In this document: positions 50,026-61,960 of the stretch, one piece after another
Numbering within the stretch: the stretch's first letter is position 1
Layout: the number at the start of each line of letters is the position of its first letter
Assembly: GCF_030272615.1 (NCBI RefSeq)
Contig: NC_081406.1
Coordinates: 144,081,041 to 144,145,040, forward strand
Source of the DNA: Cryptomeria japonica
Taxonomy: Eukaryota; Streptophyta; Pinopsida; Cupressales; Cupressaceae
Direction of reading: 5' to 3'
Length of the DNA stretch: 64,000 nucleotides
Made by a program: the position numbers and the translations under genes
The notes under the pieces: model-generated
Told to the model about the DNA's origin: nothing
What the model saw: only the letters and a program-made list of their open reading frames with translations
Database searches by the model: none

Positions 50026-50390
50026 ATAAGACCTAAAATATAAATTTGTTTGATCTGTTTCCAAAATTAGGCTTCAAGCTTCCATCTTCACGTAAATTGC
50101 ATTTCCACCTTTCACCAGATCATAGAAAAATGATCACCCTGGAAAAAAAAAAGCTCATTGTCAAAGGTTTAGTGAAAATGTATACATAAAAAATATAAAT
50201 AATTTAACAAGAGATTTTGATTCTAGGATAAAAATAAAAATGTTGTTAGTGATGGGTCATTGACATAAAGTATACATATAAGGGACAACAACATCTAATT
50301 TATATAACTTTTGTGACACTAAAATTATATTTATTTCATAAAAATAATTTTGATAATAATCCAAAACAAAAATACACCTCTTTAGGGGAA
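50026..50390. other. Intergenic DNA, nothing recognised
   Basis: AT-rich spacer before the duplicated block at 50391. Confidence 0.45.
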
Positions 50391-50768
50391 CCCATAGAGA
50401 TTAGTTTTCACAAACTCATCCAAAAAACATGGTCATTTTTTCCAATCTCTAATTATCTAATCAACCAAGCCCAAGCTATAAGGGTACGACATCTTTCTCT
50501 TATAATGGACTATTGGTTGGAAAGGAGGCATGGTGTCTACTAGCACTATCTATATAGTCATGAAATGAGGGTTAACTAACCCATAGAGGTTACTTTCCAC
50601 AAACTCATCCAAAAAAAAATGGTCACATTTTTCAATATCTAATTATCTAGTCAACCAAGCCCAAGCTATAAGAGTACGATGTCCTTCTCTTATAATGGAC
50701 GATTGGTTGGAAATAAGGCATGGTGTCTATTATCCCTATCTATATAGTCATTAAATGAGGGTTAACTA
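50391..50768. repeat. 189-bp tandem duplication
   Basis: Two copies (50391-50579 and 50580-50768) begin CCCATAGAG and share ACAAACTCATCCAAAAAA and the CAACCAAGCCCAAGC block. Only the part from about position 60 of each unit is also in the copy at 35735, so this duplication arose in the B locus. Confidence 0.85.
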
Positions 50769-51868
50769 ACCAATAAATAATTGGGAAGGAGTTGTCCCAC
50801 AAGGGTCGACCATCAAGATAGAGGTGGGCCTTCTCAACAAATACTTGCTTCTCATCCACAGGAATCTCGTTTTCTATAGGCCCTAGAAGATTGGGTGGAG
50901 GAATGCATAACTTTCTATATAAAAAGTTCGATCATGGTTAGATGGTTTGTTGCTCGAGTTGTCTACCTTTGTGACACCATCTATCCAGCTATTAGGATGC
51001 ACCATCCATTGATGGTGTCTATATATATCCTCCATATATTAAGTTTTCATTCTCATATCTTTAGATGATTGCAAATGATCTTAATTGTCCACCATATCCA
51101 ACCATAGAGATACACCATCCATAGATGGTGTCTATCCTTCATATCTTTACTATTCATCCTCATTTATTTAGTTAATTATCATTGATAATGACTTAACTTG
51201 CCTTGTGCCACTATAATTTTCATAAATAAACTATTTTATACCTAGGAATTTAATTCTAGATTATGAAATAGACAAATCTCTCAACAACAAAAAAATTATA
51301 AGAAAGGACGCAAAAATAGGTACATTCTATTTTTTTTGTTATTTCCATTTTAACTACCTCCCAACGTATATTCGTGTGGACTTTTAACTATGCATTATTC
51401 TTTAAATTTATTTCAATCTTACTCCCTAAGTTGATCATTACTAACATCTATACCAATTTCTACAACAGATTACCCAACATAGGACGTATTGATTTGTGAG
51501 TAGAATATTGACATTAACTACCAAGTTTGGCTATACAACCATCATTGTATTCTACAGAGATAACATTTCTTTAAGTAATTCTATCAAATAGTTTGCATTC
51601 CTTGTATATGCTTCCATATTTGCATATATACATAGCTGAATATTTTAAACTATAATAGTTGGTAAAATATTTAGGAGGATATTTATCTCTTGCTCTATAT
51701 TAACGTTCATAGGGATAGTCATTGGAGCACATTAGCTAAAGTAGTTGGTACTCCATTGTTTTCATTGCTATTATTTTAATATCATTTTTGTTATATCATT
51801 ACCATTATGGTTTGTGTTGTCACTTTTCTATTAGTAGTCATATCATGTGTATCATTGCCTATATACTT
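50643..51868. repeat. Unidentified 1.2-kb dispersed repeat, copy B
   Basis: Direct-orientation counterpart of 35735-36972, from TAATTATCTAGTCAACC to the shared ATCATGTGTATCATTG. Similarity stops sharply after it. It has the same CACCATC-NNNN-GATGGTG dyads. Confidence 0.8.
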
Positions 51869-52069
51869 TAATTCTTATATATTGACGAAAAAAACTATAA
51901 TTGAATATAGTTTAAATCGTGGTTGATGAGCACAACTACTCATTTCGTTTTCTCTTGCATTAAAATATTCTAAGCTATGAAACTCTTCTAATGATTTATG
52001 ATATATATTTGCTATTTTAAACAAGGGATGCAATGCGTCAAGTTCCTGCCAATAGTATGGAAGGAGATA

Positions 52070-52205
52070 GTTGAATAGATAGATAGGGAGGGAAGGAGCG
52101 ATATAGTTGGAGGGATGGAGGGAGACATGGAGAGATAGAAAGGGATAAAGAGAGATAGAGATAGATAGAGAGATAGTGGTAGAGAGATATGAATAAAAAG
52201 GGATA
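52070..52205. repeat. Purine-rich GATA/GGGA simple repeat
   Basis: The stretch consists of GATAGATAGGGAGGGA-like units. The Ser/Leu/Tyr-rich minus-strand frames over it are artefacts of the simple repeat. Confidence 0.9.
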
Positions 52206-52897
52206 GATGAAAATTGTCGTCCCATATCCACATGAATGAAATGGTACACACTTTATTTTATTCATATAACATGTGGTTCAAGAAGTTTAGTTATTTATGA
52301 ATTTTGGTATCATTTTGTTTTAGTGTTAGTTTAAATTTCATTTGATAGATAGTTGGCATCAATTATTTGGGCTTTAGGGGCTTTTCGCTAAGAGATTGAA
52401 CTTTAAGATTTTTTTTATTGCATTCAAACCTCACAACATATTTGAAAGACTGATGACAATACTCTTGAGAAATGTATCAAGTACAATAAAAATATGAATG
52501 TGTAAAAATAATCATGTCAAAATATATAAAAATAAAAATAAATAACAACCTCATTAAATTAATAAATAATTAATCAAAATATATTTAAAAATTAAATTTT
52601 AAATAAAAATTAAATTTTAAATAAAAATTAAAATAAATTAGATTAAATATAAATTTAAAATTGAAATTTCAAGGTTAATAAAAATTACAATTTAAAGTAA
52701 TAATAATAATAAAAAGTTTTTTAAATTAATAATACATTAAAAAATTTAATTATTATGCCAAGAGGCGTAAGCCTACAATGGTAGGCATCAATGGGTATTT
52801 TTATTCCTCACCATATTAAATCTCGGACATAGCATTAATCTACACCATTCAACGAAATATCGTTCACTATTGCATACAATAAGGAATATGTTGTTTT
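52206..52897. other. AT-rich DNA, nothing recognised
   Basis: Runs of AAATTAAATTTTAAA words lie at 52560-52740. The last 100 bp may be worn 5' coding sequence of the Helitron but cannot be read reliably. Confidence 0.45.
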
Positions 52898-55380
52898 GTG
52901 GTTGTCATGGCTTGCATGACATTCCTATCCACCTCCAAAGGCAACATCGGGAATATAGTTCCACATATTCACCTTGAACCGATTAATCAACATTATTCAC
53001 TCTCCAAACATTCCCCTACCTTCCTCCACGTCACGTTTGAATCGAAACGCAATGATGATAGACTAAATACACACAACCAGTACATATTACAACTATGGAG
53101 AGCAAACATTGATTGGCAACCCGTTCTTTCTTAACATGCAGTAATTAAATACATCGCAAAGTATGTAGCCAAATCAAAGAAAAGTTTAGAAACATACCAA
53201 CAATTACTATTACGGCTGCCGAATATTGAAAACCTGGATGATTAAGCTATAAAAGCTTACAAGAAACTACTAACTAAAACAATAACTGAAAGGGACATTG
53301 GAGCACAAGAAACAAGTCACATACTCTTGGAACTACCGTTGGTAGAAATTAGCAAAACATTATGAATTTAAATGTCTCAATTGAAGTTTTCAAGCGCATT
53401 GTAGAAGATGATAAAAATAATAATAAAGAACACATGGTCTCATTCATTGATGCATATCGAAATAGGTTGTTTTCTATGGAAGAAATACCATTGATTGATG
53501 TAGCAAAATCGTGGATATACAATTGTAAATTTTTTTTTGATAACAAACAAATTCTAAGGAAAACAACAAGTATTGTCAGAGTATTTCCAAGGTTCGTGTC
53601 CATTCCAACATGTGGCTCAAAGAAATGGATCAATTTTTGTTTTTCAGAATTAGTGCTATACAAACCTTTTTGCAACATCAACAAGGACATTAGGAATAAC
53701 GATGACGCAATAGAGACAAATTGGGAGAACTGCAATTACAATCAATGGCATGTGCAACAAAGAATGGAAACTGAAAAATGATGAAAACATTGAAGACTCT
53801 AATACTAAAAGAAAAGATACCAGACAAGAAGAAACTACCACAAATGAGGGGGATATTATATCTAGGCTTCATTGCGAACAATTAGTGCAAACTTCAGAAA
53901 TAGATATGCTCAGTAGGAGAGACATAGATAAAGAGACAAATTGGTCAATTGATTATCAAGATGAAGAATATACTGATAAGGCTATTAATTTCATTGACAC
54001 CACGAAAAGGATTGGTTCTCTCATCCACGATGATATACCACACATTGTAAACTGTCGCAACCTCAGCGATAAACAAGCATTGAAGGCACTCAATATTATC
54101 ATTTTGCACTACCTCTCAGATGGAACAAAGTCTCCTCTATTTATGATAATTCAAAGTATGACATGAACATGGAAATCACATTTAATAGGTGCAATAAATG
54201 AAGCACTCCAAAATGTTTCTATGCCAAACTGATCTCCTCTACTTGCACTTCCACCAATTGGAGTTGCTGCCTTCAATATAGAAGCATCGACTATTCATTC
54301 AAGATTAAGAATACCGATAAGAGATTTCAAAGATCTTCAAGGAACAAGACTAACAACCTTCCAAGAGGAGATGACACATGTCAGATATATCTTGATTGAT
54401 TAAATGAGTTTTATTGGCGAAAGGTTATTAGAGAACATAGATGCACGTCTACGCTAAGATTTTCCTTAAATTGCTAACATTTGAAAATTTCTTAGGTATG
54501 TCTTCTACTCAAGTTGTAAAATTATAATTATTCCATTTTATTTGCATGATTTCACAATACGAAAATTGAAATGTAAAAGTCACGATAGATACAAATTAAC
54601 ATAATTAATGGTTAACTAAAATATTCATGAATATCTATGATTTTGGTTAGCGAACTTGGACAGTTGCCTCCAGTGAACGATAGGCCATCATATGACAGTA
54701 GAAGACGGTCTACATTATTATGGGACCAATTCAAAACTATTATTATTTTGGATCATATTTTTCGACAGGATGGACAAAACACTGACCAAGAATACTTTTG
54801 AGAACTGTTAATGAACATAAGAGATGCAAAACCAACATTGGATGATTGGTTGTTACTAATGACAAGGTCTTATACGATAATTGATCCAACAAGAAACGAA
54901 GAATTTGATAATTGTGCTCATTTATTTTCAACAAATGACAATGTTCATAGCCACAATAGGAAGAAACTACAATCATTACAAAATCTTGTCACACATAGCA
55001 TTGCAACAAGAATTGGAAATGTTACTAGCAACAAAAGTGCAATGGGTGCAATGGAGCTTTAGGAAATATTACAAAGATTGTATATAAACCTAGAAGTGCA
55101 CCACCTCACCTACTAGCGTATGTGTTAGTTGAATTTGACAATTACTCTAGACTACCATTCGATAATCGTAATCCATCTACCATTCCAATTCCAACAATTG
55201 AAAGAGGTGGTTCTTCTCAATACCATTGCAATTGGCTTGGAAACTAACGATACGCAAATCTCAAGGACTGACTCTTCAAAAGGCTACTATTGATATAGGG
55301 CCAACATAAAGAACAGGTCTAACATTCGTGGCAATATCTCGCGTGAAAAGATTATAGGGACTACGGATCATGTCACCATT
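52898..55380 (+). pseudogene. Degraded Helitron Rep / Pif1-like helicase
   Basis: Helitrons move by rolling-circle replication using a Rep nuclease fused to a Pif1-family helicase. Here 52898-53340 reads QLWRANIDWQPVLS then KYIAKYVAK, the paired-tyrosine Rep motif (YIAKY), then ERDIGAQETSHILLELPLVE. At 53362-53781 follow IVRVFPRF and CFSELVLYKPF. At 53750-54480 is the helicase start (NLSDKQALKAL); Walker A is damaged (stop, then TWKSHLI), then PPIGVAAFNIEASTIHSRLR, then a Walker B with Asp, stop, MSFIG. From 54652 ELGQLPPVNDRP is helicase motif III and IFRQD follows. Many stops and at least two frame shifts make it inactive. The HUH half of Rep is not found, so it is 5'-truncated or too worn. 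Confidence 0.85.
54495..54651 (+). other. Possible intron or insertion in the Helitron helicase
   Basis: Protein similarity stops before about 54495 and resumes at 54652. The gap starts CTTAG|GTATGT and ends TTGGTTAG|CG, matching splice donor and acceptor forms. It could equally be an unrelated insertion or non-alignable decay. Confidence 0.3.
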
Positions 55381-55664
55381 AAGCTATGATAGATAAAAGA
55401 AATTAAAGAAAGGCAAACAAGTTTTCAGTAGGAAAAGATAATAATACAGGCTTCAATGCATCGAGAAAAATTCACATAAGTTTTTCAAATACATCTATTT
55501 TCCATTACTTAAATAGTACTATACTATTAAAATTCCTTCCTCTTAATGGCAATGTATATTTTCAATTCTTTATACTATCGAATAACATTCACACTTTTCT
55601 CTATCACTTATTACCACAAATTATAATCTTAAAATTCAACAGTAAGAACGTCAATCTTAATGTG
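55381..55664. other. Spacer, nothing recognised
   Basis: Sequence between the Helitron coding remnant and the 148-bp duplication. No Helitron 3' hairpin with CTRR end could be confirmed. Confidence 0.4.
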
Positions 55665-55960
55665 AAATTGCTTTCTTGTCATAGATCCCTAACATAAATG
55701 TGAAGACATCAAAACAACAATTACATTTCTACGACATCAATATCGTTCTCTACAAATGAAAATGTACATTTCTCACCTTCCATATTATCAAATAAGATTG
55801 GAACTTTTTCCAAAATTGCTTTCTTGTCACAGATCCCTATCATAAATGTGAAGACATCAAAACAACAATTACATTTCTACGACATCAATATCGTTCTCTA
55901 CAAATGAAAATGTACGTTTCTCACCTTCCATATTATCAAATAAGATTGGAACTTTTTCCA
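55665..55960. repeat. 148-bp tandem duplication
   Basis: Copies at 55665-55812 and 55813-55960 differ at about three or four bases, so the duplication is recent relative to the surrounding DNA. No gene is inside. Confidence 0.95.
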
Positions 55961-56496
55961 ACCATTTATTATAAATAATTATAGCTCTAAAATTGAAATA
56001 TTAAAATGTTAATATTAATGTAAATTTATTTTGTTTTCATAGGTGCCTTACATATATTTGAAGATGTGGAGACAAATATTACATTCACAAGTACCAATTG
56101 TAAAATATGTTCCATCGAACATCACTTGCTCGATCGAATTACCCTTGGAAACTCTATTTCTGTACTTTTATGTGTGTTGAATGAATGTGTACACATGTTT
56201 GAACAAACCATAGTTCCATCAATATTGTCCAATTTGAACATGGGAATGTATATTTTTTAGATTGATGTAAGCTACATGTCATCTCCTATGGTAATAGAAA
56301 AATCATTTCAAAATTGGAGTATGTTTTACATTTGTACTTTAAAACTATACTAGAGTCTTATTGTTATCATTATTTTCACATTAATTAAGTTTACAATACT
56401 ATATACATATTTAATAACATATATAAAAAATATTAATATATTAAAGTTATAAAATGTATTTAAACAATGTTATTAAAGTTAGTTTAATAAACTTTT
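55961..56496. other. AT-rich DNA, nothing recognised
   Basis: No supported gene. A 64-codon frame at 56066-56260 shows no recognisable motif. Confidence 0.4.
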
Positions 56497-58684
56497 TGTA
56501 ATGCCTCGCCAGAAACCCTAAAGGAAAACCACACTACAAGGCAACTAAAGGGTGCAACAATGTTTTTTTAAAAGATAAGAACATTCATAATAACATTGCA
56601 CGTAAAAATAACACAAGCAGAAGTCTAACAATGACATCCTAAAGGGTTACCAACGAAGATTACTTCAAAATAAAACTACATCACAATGTTAATCCAATTA
56701 TCCATCTAAATTAGAGAAATTCAATCACGATAACTAACTCAAACTCAAAAATTGATTCCAAAAAGATAGGACTAAAGAGTTACAATATTTATACTTCCAA
56801 TGATTCATTTATACATAAGGTGAAGGATAATTGAAATAACATACATCCCATTGAACTTTAAATTACAACATTCCATAAATTACAAGGCTACAATAGAACA
56901 AAATTGATAAATCAATTTTTTATAACTGGGATTGAAATTTTTACCAGCAAGGGAAAATCTCTGAGACAAAACAAAGATAAGAATTAGTTTCCCAAAATAA
57001 ACAAATTCATTCCCAAATTCAAATTGGCTGGGAAATAAATTGTTTGCCATCCCCCAATTGAAATTTTTGCCAAAACAAGAATAGAACAAGAAGAATTTAA
57101 CTCAGAATTTTATTTTTCCAATTTTGGAAATTACCAGGAAGAATTTTTTTTTTTTTAACAAATGAAGACATGAGGGGAATTTCTTGGCAAAATTTTGCCA
57201 GCATGACTCTACCCAAAATCAAAAAAATTAAAAGCTACAAACAACGGAAATGAAATCCTTTGCATATTCAAAATGAAGAATGGATTTTTAAACCAAAACT
57301 TTTCATGAAATTGATTTGGGAGAGTTTGAAATTGCATTTTAATAACAAAATTGATTGGGATTTTGCCATGAACTTCATAGTAACCAAATTCCATAACACA
57401 ACATGCATTAAATCAATTTTTTTTTTAACATCACCCAGAAGAAGGGAAATAAACATATATTTTTAAAACCATAAAGTAGAAACCATCCAACCTGTGGAGC
57501 TTCCTGGGAGGAATTTGTGAGCTTCTATCCTTCAACAAATTAACAGACCAAAACCAAGTTCTTCCTTCCAAAACAATTTTTCCAGAGTTTTCCTCCTTCC
57601 AAAACAAGCATTTTCTTCCAAAAACAAGCCTCCTTTTCAAAAATATTTTTAGGGATAAATAGGGAAAAATATGTTAACCTAAGCTTTTAGGTTGAAATAT
57701 TTTTCTCATGAAAAACATTTAATAAACAAATTGACTTTTTTCTATCTTCCTTCCAAGGTAAATGGAAATTTCCTTATTTTGAAAAAAATACATTTCTCCT
57801 ATAATGAAATTTAATTAACTTTTCAACAAAATTGAAAATCAATAATTTAACTCTATTTTTTTATTTTTCTTTAAATCTAAAAGCAATAGAATTAACTTTA
57901 TTTATTTTACTTTATTTTCCTATATGATTTAAATATAGTTACTTTTTCCAAAATAAAGCAATCATTGATTTAAATCTAATAAATTAACCAAATAAGCTAA
58001 GTTCAAGACATAAAGGCATAATAATGTATAAATTGCTTATACCAACAATGAATGACGACTTAAACTTAAATAAATAATCGAACCCACTATGACATGCAAA
58101 CCGAGGAATATACAAGAAGACTCGAAGGCCAAACAAAAGGAATAGACAACCGATTGATGACACTCACAAGAGTAGACTAAGGGTAAGAATTAAGGCCAAC
58201 AACTATCTTCTCCACTCCCATCGGACATATAAGGCACACTCAGACCTGTGAAGCCAGGTGGAGACGATACCTCATAACTACCCGATACTTGTACCTGCAA
58301 TATCATGCATCATCGAATCACACATACATGTATATAAATATAGAGTACACAACACACACACCGATGAAGGAGAATCGTGACATTCCCTGTCTCACCGAAG
58401 TGAGTGAAGGAAAATCGTCCCCTTGCATCCAATACAATTGCAGACACACAACATATATATGACACATCGCATAGATAAAGTAAAGTGTTAGTACAATGCA
58501 ATAATCCATAAATGCTACAATCACAAGTACTGAAATACTGAAAATAACTCATACATCTCATATCCAGATAAACATGAAATAATATCCAATATGTCTGAAT
58601 AATGTTTAGCAGAATGTATCGACTGAAAAGTAAACTGCAACCAAAATATCAGTCTAATAAGTCTGATCGAGAAGGGGTACTACA
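56497..58684 (-). repeat. 3' LTR of a truncated Ty3/Gypsy element (2.2 kb)
   Basis: On the minus strand it runs from TGTAGTACCCC at 58684 to GGCATTACA at 56497. These are inverted TGTA...TACA ends, preceded by a polypurine tract and a Gypsy Pol C-terminus. At 2188 bp it is a long LTR. No second LTR lies in the window, so the element is truncated or interrupted at its 5' side near 58920. Open frames within it are not gene-like. Confidence 0.8.
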
Positions 58685-58701
58685 TTCTCCCCCCCAGAAC
58701 T
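58685..58701 (-). other. Polypurine tract of the truncated Gypsy element
   Basis: CTGGGGGGGAGAA on the minus strand directly precedes the LTR. Confidence 0.8.
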
Positions 58702-58719
58702 AGGCTTACTATTGGAAGC

Positions 58720-58917
58720 CTAAAACAGATAAGAATAGAGCTCTCTCATCTTCGTTGCATCCTCCCAAGTCATCGAGGTCTCATCATTTGGGTCCCATAG
58801 GACCCTTACCTGGTTGATGGTGTGATCCTTGAGGGTCAAATCCCGACGTTGAAGAATTCACACAGGCTCCATGGAAAGCTGCCCATCCTCGACCTGCAAG
58901 GAGTTCCAATCAAGCAT
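58720..58917 (-). pseudogene. C-terminal fragment of a Ty3/Gypsy Pol (chromodomain-like end)
   Basis: About 65 codons ending in TAG read INQVRVLWDPNDETSMTWED followed by a MRELYSYLF end, the typical tail of Gypsy integrase with a chromodomain-like fold. A TGA interrupts it near 58860 where an Arg codon is usual. Upstream of 58917 the similarity stops abruptly at a GC-rich patch, so the rest of the element has been lost or displaced by another insertion. Confidence 0.75.
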
Positions 58918-59068
58918 GCGGTGGCAAGCTGCTGCTGCAGCGGTGGGGCCCGCTCAGCCCTGCCTTGTTTCATTTTGTTTTTATTATTATTATTATTTTT
59001 TGAAAGTTAAAATAAATAAATAAATATAAATGTTAAAAAAATATAAATGTTAATTAATAATAATTATA

Positions 59069-59092
59069 ATATATATATATATATATATATAA
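59069..59092. repeat. (AT)n microsatellite
   Basis: About 12 AT units. Confidence 0.9.
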
Positions 59093-59256
59093 TTTTGAGT
59101 TATTAGTTTATATTTATATATTTTGGAAAATAAATGGGTTTGGTAAAATTTTTGGATATAAATGCGATTTTTAAAATTAGATATTATATTTTAATATAAT
59201 ATAGTCATATAATATTATATTTTATTCATTAAATATATATTATATTGAGATTATTT

Positions 59257-59279
59257 TATATATATATATATATATATAT
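59257..59279. repeat. (TA)n microsatellite
   Basis: About 11 TA units. Confidence 0.9.
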
Positions 59280-60130
59280 GTAAAATTGGAATTAAATATA
59301 GATTATGGCTTTAGACAATTTGGGTAAATTATGATTAAATGATTGGAGAATTAAATTTTAAATGTGGTTTCAATTAATCTTATTAGACATGTGACTTCAT
59401 CATTTCCTTATGTTAAAATAGATGTGATTTCTTTATTTCTAGAAATCTTTATTGCAAGTATTTTATGTTGTCGACTGTTTGAAGAAAAGATTGCTTGTTT
59501 AGGATTTTGTGTTAATAGTAATTGCAATCAAGTTTAATATTCGTTGCAATTCTGGTGAGTTTTCATTATGTCACATGATGTATATTGCCTTAGTCAGGTG
59601 TCGTTGTTTTAACCCGATGGATGTGTGCCATTGTGTGTCATGTTTCCAAATGGTCAATCCTGGGTTAGTGATTGTGAACCCTTCACTTGTGTTATGTTAG
59701 GATTATTTATGGTTGTCAGTTTCACCATAGAGTTCTCATAGAGAGGTACCTTTCCTGTTAGTGTCCTAGGAGAGAGAGTGGTTTTCGAGCGAGGGCCGCA
59801 CCCGAAGTGGATGGTAGGATAACCCCTCGGAAGTCAGATAATAAGTGATAACTTAACAATTGATTAGGGGGTGGGTAGTTATTAAATTAATTAAGATATT
59901 GTATCCCACACACGGTTGAGTTCTTGTAAAGGATCAAGGTGTGTGGGACGGCCTGGAATGGCAAACCTACCACCTTGTCTTCATGAAAGGTTGGTAGGGT
60001 CTGCATGATGCTTAGATGGAGTCGGGGGTTCGGGAGAGGTTACCATGATAACCCAAGATGGGGGTTGGGACCCATGGAGACCTACCTAGGGTAACCATTT
60101 TAAGCCATGTGATGACACTCTCTCTTTAGG

Positions 60131-61960
60131 GTCACTAGTGTTTTGTGAGTTGTCACTTGAGTTTTGCGGAGTCATGTGTACTGTTGTACTTGTCTTATTG
60201 CTTGCTTGAGGGTCTTCTGCTATCTCCTAGCATGGTGGGGTGGTTCCATTATCTTGGTTCTTACCTTCTTGCGAGGATCGGCTTTGCTGGTGGATCTTGG
60301 TTCGTGATTCTTGCATCAGCTCATGTTCGAGATTAATGTATAGTTGTGACCATGTGGTCATTGCAATATTAAACTTTGTAACCTATGTTCTTTTATTGTT
60401 CTATTGTAGCCTTGGTTTTCTCTTATCTCGGGGAGGAGGGATTGTAAGGCTATGCTCTTCTCTCTTGTTCAGTGTTCTCCTAGTGGCTTCTAGTTTGTGG
60501 GGTGGTTTGGGGCTTTTGTTCTCCGCCTCGACCTCAGAGGTCTCAAATATTCGATGGGGTCTTGTTGTTTTGGGTTGTTTGTCAGTAGTTCCTCTCAAGC
60601 TTCTTCATGGGTTTATCTCCTGATCTCTTGGTGGACTCTGTGCTTTCTTGTTTTTATCCCTTTATTGGGGAGTCCAGTAGCTGTTTTGGCTCTCTGGTTT
60701 TTTCTATCTATTTTTTAGAGCTTGCATCTGGTTTTGATCTGGGTACAACTTTCCTTCCTTTTTCGCCCCTTCCTTGCTCATTCTATAGAGGTGAATGGTT
60801 GTCTTGTTGGTAGAAAGTTTGGTTAGTTGGCTGTTGTCATATGGAGTTTCTTGAGGGCTTTTATTGCCCTTTCTTTTGAGGATGGTTTTTGTTTTGTTTT
60901 CTTCACTAGGTCGATTGATCTTTACTACTTTTATCCTATAGAGGTGGATTCTGGGGTAAAGGTTGTTTGTTTGGTGTTTGACTATTGTGATCCTTAGTTT
61001 CTCGTGAAGGTTTTGGGAGCTTTTTAAAAACCTAGTAGCTTTATTTTTGGTCATTATGCTATTCTCCTATACTTGTTTCTTTTGGGGCCGATTGGTGCTC
61101 AGATGGCTCAGATGGTGTTTTCCTTCTCTTGAGTCCCTATTGAGGTGGGTCCTTTTCCAATGGAGGTGGAAAAGTGTTTTGTTGATCGGTAGCTGACTTT
61201 CAACTATTTTTTCTCTGTTGGCCTCTTCAGGTGGGAGACAAATGATGCTCTCTTTTGTGGTTGTGTGAGTTCAATGGCTAGTGGCTTTTATGGTTCCTCT
61301 TCATTTTCACCTATTGAGGTGGTGAATTTGGAAGGTTTTCTTGTGTTCTGCTCTTGTCATTCTCAAGCTCAAGGTTATGGGAGCTTATAAAAAACCCATG
61401 GTTTAGGTTGTGGGAGCCTGGTAAAACCCATTTTCAAGATGGTTTTGGGAGCCATTTTAAAACCCACTTTGAACGTTAGGGGAGCCTTTCAAAACCCCCA
61501 TGATTTTGTTAAGCTTTTAATCCTCATTTTATGTAATCTTGTCTGGCTGGATGTTGATAGTTTTTAAGGGCCCAATATAGACTATGGCTGTTTTTGATTA
61601 AGGTCTGGGTTAGCTTTTTGTTGCTTGGAGTTTTTGTCTCAAGTTAAGGGAGACACGATTATCCCTGTTGTCTGGTTGAGGGTGCGTGTTAAACCCTCAT
61701 CATTTGCTTTTAAGTTCTATAGTTTGAGGCTATAGCCTTGTTGGTGTGGCCAACCAGATTTGTATCAGCTATATCTTCATTGTTTGAATGGCGTTAGTCA
61801 GTTTAGTTGTGTTTGGGCTGCTAGTTTTCATGGTTTGTTATCTTCAATAGCGTAGTATTGTGGGTTCCAGATCCTGGTAAAATCTTAGGGTTTTGGGTCT
61901 CTTCAAAACCTGTTGTTAGGGGTTTTGGGTCTCCTCAAAACCGGTTTTATCCTTAATCAA
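60131..61960. repeat. T/G-rich region with dispersed GGGAGCC-TTTTAAAACCC hairpin motifs
   Basis: The motif GGTTTTGGGAGC(C/T)-T-rich-AAAACC appears about seven times (61009, 61376, 61400, 61442, 61475, 61890 and 61921), each with self-complementary GGTTTT and AAAACC ends. TATTGAGGTGG or TAGAGGTGG words recur at irregular intervals from 60790 to 61320. Plus-strand frames are Leu/Phe/Ser/Trp-rich and shift often, so no gene is called. It may be a leader or non-coding internal region of a retroelement. Confidence 0.5.

Larger units (their letters stand above)
58930..60130. other. AT-rich then GC-moderate DNA, nothing recognised
   Basis: AT repeats lie at 59069-59092 and 59257-59279. From 59700 to 60130 the base composition shifts toward GT and resembles retrotransposon LTR or leader DNA, but I could not pair its ends. 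Confidence 0.4.

Noticed and set aside
51875-52265. Ser/Leu/Tyr-rich minus-strand frames
   Set aside because: They are translations of the GATA/GGGA simple repeat.
60145-60813. Overlapping Leu/Phe/Trp-rich plus-strand frames suggesting a membrane protein
   Set aside because: Frames shift every 60-120 codons, the DNA is T/G-rich throughout, and no family motif is seen.
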